A stretch of 21,740 bases of DNA, taken from assembly GCA_944393275.1 (NCBI GenBank), contig CALXZQ010000008.1, forward strand, positions 1-21,740, in the 5' to 3' direction. Below, one piece after another: positions 21,685-21,740 of this stretch (position 1 is its first letter; each line of letters opens with the position of its first letter). The position numbers and the translations under genes are program-made. The notes under the pieces were generated by a model. The model did not search any database and was not told the DNA's origin. It saw only the letters and a program-made list of their open reading frames with translations. This stretch comes from an uncultured Clostridia bacterium. GTDB lineage: Bacteria > Bacillota > Clostridia > TANB77 > CAG-508.

Positions 21685-21740
21685 TTACATAACATATACT
21701 ATTCCTAAAGCAATTGTTAGAATTACAAAAGTTATTCCTA
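21685..21740 (-). CDS. secG: C-terminus of a probable SecG preprotein translocase subunit (partial)
   Basis: The frame running in from the right edge encodes GITFVILTIALGIVYVM and stops at 21685-21687. This is a single hydrophobic helix with a very short tail. SecG is a small two-helix subunit of the SecYEG channel whose gene directly precedes rnr in most Firmicutes, and this fragment fits its second helix. Seventeen residues are too few to prove it, so the name rests mainly on gene order. Confidence 0.6.
   Translation of the reverse strand, partial: GITFVILTIALGIVYVM

Overview
The window is very AT-rich and comes from an endospore-forming, low-GC Gram-positive bacterium, most likely a member of the Clostridia. 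The evidence is spoIVA, a GerA-type germinant receptor operon, strong AGGAGG-type ribosome binding sites, Firmicutes-type TTGACA/TATAAT promoters and the gene order ylxM-ffh-rpsP-khpA-rimM-trmD-rplS. I do not assign a genus.

Left flank, 1-1100, is accessory in character. Bases 1-77 look like the left end of an IS3-family (IS150-like) insertion sequence whose first ORF starts at or just outside the window edge. Its terminal hairpin would hide the ribosome binding site. Several inverted and direct repeats follow, then a 5'-truncated DUF4160 gene and a small conserved gene, then a two-tRNA operon (Met-CAT, Tyr-GTA) with a clear promoter and terminator.

From 1168 to 3019 there is a minus-strand group: an unrecognised 269-residue protein, two tandem DUF4190 membrane proteins and a DUF2752 membrane protein. 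Upstream of it lie a TTGTAG-17-TATAAT promoter and four 11-bp iterons arranged like a Pho box. A TetR regulator follows, with a perfect 20-bp palindrome over its own -10 element, and then mtaB.

From 5315 to 9425 is the SRP/ribosome/tRNA-modification operon. Its L19 protein carries an unusual acidic C-terminal extension of about 70 residues. A promoter before ylxM and a 17-bp hairpin after rplS delimit the unit.

From 9521 to 12433 are a DUF421-DUF4363 membrane pair, a small four-helix holin-like membrane protein on the plus strand and a eukaryote-type UDP-sugar pyrophosphorylase.

From 12641 to 19665 is a sporulation/germination block. It holds spoIVA (spore coat base ATPase), a membrane-anchored transglutaminase-fold protein, and a GerA-GerB-GerC germinant receptor operon. 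A 54-codon two-helix membrane protein directly follows the GerC-family gene and is a candidate fourth ('D') receptor subunit. The GerC protein has no lipobox cysteine.

The right end has a short RNase R (rnr), whose terminator lies inside the small D-like gene on the other strand, and the last codons of a gene that looks like secG.
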